Shown here in pieces: positions 61,873-64,000 of a stretch of DNA of 64,000 nt. Position 1 is the stretch's first letter. Every line of letters starts with the position of its first letter. The DNA is taken from positions 5,515,357 to 5,579,356 of the forward strand of contig NC_089863.1 of NCBI RefSeq assembly GCF_036373705.1. Direction: 5' to 3'. The notes below the pieces were generated by a model that was given only the letters and a program-made list of their open reading frames with translations, made no database searches and had not been told where the DNA came from. Origin of the DNA: Amia ocellicauda (taxonomy: Eukaryota > Chordata > Actinopteri > Amiiformes > Amiidae). The translations under genes were made by a program, and so were the position numbers.

Positions 61873-62353
61873 TTATTTGTTTTCAATTCTATAAATGTTG
61901 CATTCGATTTTTTTATTTTTGATCTCAAAATCAATTTTTTGACTAGAGGCAGAGGAGGGTCGTGGTTTGGAGGAGGTGCGACGGCGAGGGCTGACTACCG
62001 GAGTACTGGCAGGACCAGCACTGAAGGGTGCTGCTATCTCTGAGGCTCCAAAGTCAGCCAGCTCCTCAACCAGCCGCTCCCTGAAGGCCAACTGTGTGAG
62101 ATGCGCCAGCCCTTTCACCTTGGTCAGGTGCTGGTGCAGGATGAAGGAGTTGACGACAGCAGTGTCCACAAAGTGGTAAAAGAGGGTCTTGTACCACTTC
62201 ATGGTCTTCTGCAGGACATGGCAGTAGCCGACCAGAGCATCGGACAGGTCGACGCCCCCAATTCCAGCAGTGTAGTCCTTCACGGCACAAGGGATGGGGA
62301 CATCCTTCCGTATCCAAGCTCCATTCTCCTTCACTCGGCGATTGGCAAAGTCA
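61873..62353 (-). pseudogene. piggyBac fragment, U12 alpha
   Basis: Open; same as U11 alpha. Confidence 0.88.
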
Positions 62354-62966
62354 TAAATACATTAATTCATACATACAGTTAGGTCCATAACTGGGTAGAT
62401 GAGTAGTGGAGGACACCGTGAGCACACTGGCCTGGTCTGGCTACCCAAGTAGGGGTACTGATGCGGAGGTTCCTAGGGGCAGCCATGGGGGAGGAGCAAT
62501 GGCAGGTAGCGGTCCTCAGGCCACTGCAGGAGGAGCTGCTGACGTGGCACCAGTGGATCACAAAGACAGTGCAACACCTCCACTAGGGTTTCTACAGGGC
62601 CAGTGCCGATGAGATGTGGAAGACTTCTGCCGACTGGCAGATGCAAGACGCTGAATCGGCGCTGCTGTTGAAACCGAGACAGTCGATACCATCCCACACA
62701 GAGATCACCAGACCAGCCCACCTGCTCACTGATTGGGTTAGGAAGAACCGTCACTCAAAACTACTGGACCAATGGAGAGCCGAGATCCACGCCTCCCTGT
62801 AAATCCCACCCTCACGACAAAACAGCGCCAAAACTCGTAAACGAAAGAAAAAAATCAAAAGCAAAGAAACGGGCGACGAAAACAAAATTGCAGCATCGCA
62901 AGCAAAGACGGGGGCTGCAGGCCAGTTTTGATAAAGTTTTTTTTTTTTTTTTTGCTTTCGATACAT

Positions 62967-63447
62967 TTATTTGTTTTCAATTCTATAAATGTTGCATTCG
63001 ATTTTTTTATTTTTGATCTCAAAATCAATTTTTTGACTAGAGGCAGAGGAGGGTCGTGGTTTGGAGGAGGTGCGACGGCGAGGGCTGACTACCGGAGTAC
63101 TGGCAGGACCAGCACTGAAGGGTGCTGCTATCTCTGAAGCTCCAAAGTCAGCCAGCTCCTCAAACAGCCGCTCCCTGAAGGCCAACTGTGTGAGATGCGC
63201 CAGCCCTTTCACCTTGGTCAGGTGCTGGTGCAGGATGAAGGAGTTGACGACAGCAGTGTCCACAAAGTGGTAAAAGAGGGTCTTCTACCACTTCATGGTC
63301 TTCTGCAGGACATGGCAGTAGCCAAGCAGAGCATCGGACAGGTCGACGCCCCCAATTCCAGCAGTGTAGTCCTTCACGGCACAAGGGATGGGGACATCCT
63401 TCCGTATCCAAGCTCCATTCTCCTTCACTCGGCGATTGGCAAAGTCA
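62967..63447 (-). pseudogene. piggyBac fragment, U12 beta, with nonsense codon
   Basis: Stop at 63285-63287; RERLFEEL form. Confidence 0.88.
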
Positions 63448-64000
63448 TATAGATATATATACATACATACAGTTAGGTCCATAACTGGGTAGATGAGCAG
63501 CGGAGGACACCGTGGGCACACTGGCCTGGTCTGGCTACCCAAGTAGGGGTACTGATGCGGAGGTTCCTAGGGGCAGCCATGGGGGAAGAGCATTGGCAGG
63601 TAGCGGTCCTCAGGCCACTGCAGGAGGAGCTGCTGACGTGGCACCAGTGGATCACAAAGACAGTGCAACACCTCCACTAGGGTTTCTACAGGGCCAGTGC
63701 CGATGAGATGTGGAAGACTTCTGCCGACTGGCAGATGCAAGACGCTGAATCGGCGCTGCTGTTGAAACCGAGACAGTCGATACCATCCCACACAGAGATC
63801 ACCAGACCAGCCCACCTGCTCACTGATTGGGTTAGGAAGAACCGTCACTCAAAACTACTGGACCAATGGAGAGCCGAGATCCACGCCTCCCTGTAAATCC
63901 CACCCTCACGACAAAACAGCGCCAAAACTCGTAAACGAAAGAAAAAAATCAAAAGCAAAGAAACGGGCGACGAAAACAAAATTGCAGCATCGCAAGCAAA

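Larger units (their letters stand above)
58722..64000 (+). repeat. Unit U12 (runs off the window): near-copy of U11 with an extra sub-repeat
   Basis: The unit repeats U11 at a constant offset of 5,012 bp up to about 63640. It then switches to alpha-like bases (ggatcac, cacctcc) and, instead of ending at the usual unit junction, continues into a third sub-repeat. Sub-repeats are 61556-62648 (alpha), 62649-63742 (beta) and 63743 onward (beta-like by its caaaagcaaag and gcatcgcaagc bases), cut by the window edge. Confidence 0.93.

Noticed and set aside
1-64000. CRISPR array or bacterial-type repeat locus
   Set aside because: The repeats are kilobases long with eukaryotic tRNA, LINE and piggyBac content; there are no short spaced repeats or cas genes.
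1-64000. Ribosomal RNA or 5S genes within the unit
   Set aside because: No rRNA-like sequence was recognised on either strand; the only RNA gene seen is tRNA-Glu.

Overview
The window is one head-to-tail tandem array. Twelve units lie in the same orientation, preceded by the tail of a thirteenth. The typical unit is 5,036-5,037 bp; lengths run from 3,943 to 6,692 bp, and every departure traces to a visible duplication or deletion. Each unit carries one tRNA-Glu(CTC) gene on the + strand: 12 full-length copies plus one truncated extra copy in the first unit. No intact protein gene was recognised. The tRNA sequence is, from memory, the standard vertebrate tRNA-Glu(CTC). The array also holds a piggyBac transposase relative with a vertebrate/fish-like C-terminal core and an L2/CR1-like LINE relic. 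Together these suggest a vertebrate, most likely a ray-finned fish, but the window alone cannot prove the species.

Order within a unit, using the unit starting at 9413 as example: (1) an AT/GC-mixed spacer of about 950 bp with no recognised gene; (2) a 175-nt open exon-like segment on the - strand with good splice sites, host gene not recognised; (3) about 220 bp of spacer; (4) tRNA-Glu; (5) about 490 bp of spacer; (6) about 600 bp of a decayed LINE reverse transcriptase on the - strand, lacking the catalytic middle; (7) about 350 bp of spacer; (8) two tandem sub-repeats of about 1.09 kb, called alpha and beta here. Each sub-repeat contains the C-terminal third of a piggyBac transposase on the - strand, followed by AATAAA and an A-tract. 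Units are numbered U0 (partial, 1-2720) to U12 (58722 to the window end).

The array records its own history. U0 and U1 have an extra alpha sub-repeat. U7 has a single alpha/beta hybrid sub-repeat. U12 runs into an additional beta-like sub-repeat. These are the expected products of unequal crossing-over between sub-repeats. U1 also holds a 595-bp duplication with a tRNA cut in half. U8 has a 62-bp tandem duplication and the most degraded tRNA. U11 and U12 share private variants, including a tRNA substitution, and look like the newest duplication. Markers such as a 25-bp indel, a 7-bp indel, a post-tRNA flank allele and a nonsense codon in piggyBac are shuffled between units in a way that points to gene conversion.

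The most notable functional signal is 3' of the tRNA. Only U5 and U10 have a T5 run (a normal Pol III terminator) 6 nt after the gene. The other ten full copies have this run broken by a T-to-C change and, apart from U3, contain no T4 run for about 330 nt. If the array is transcribed, most units should give extended read-through precursors or rely on a weak terminator.
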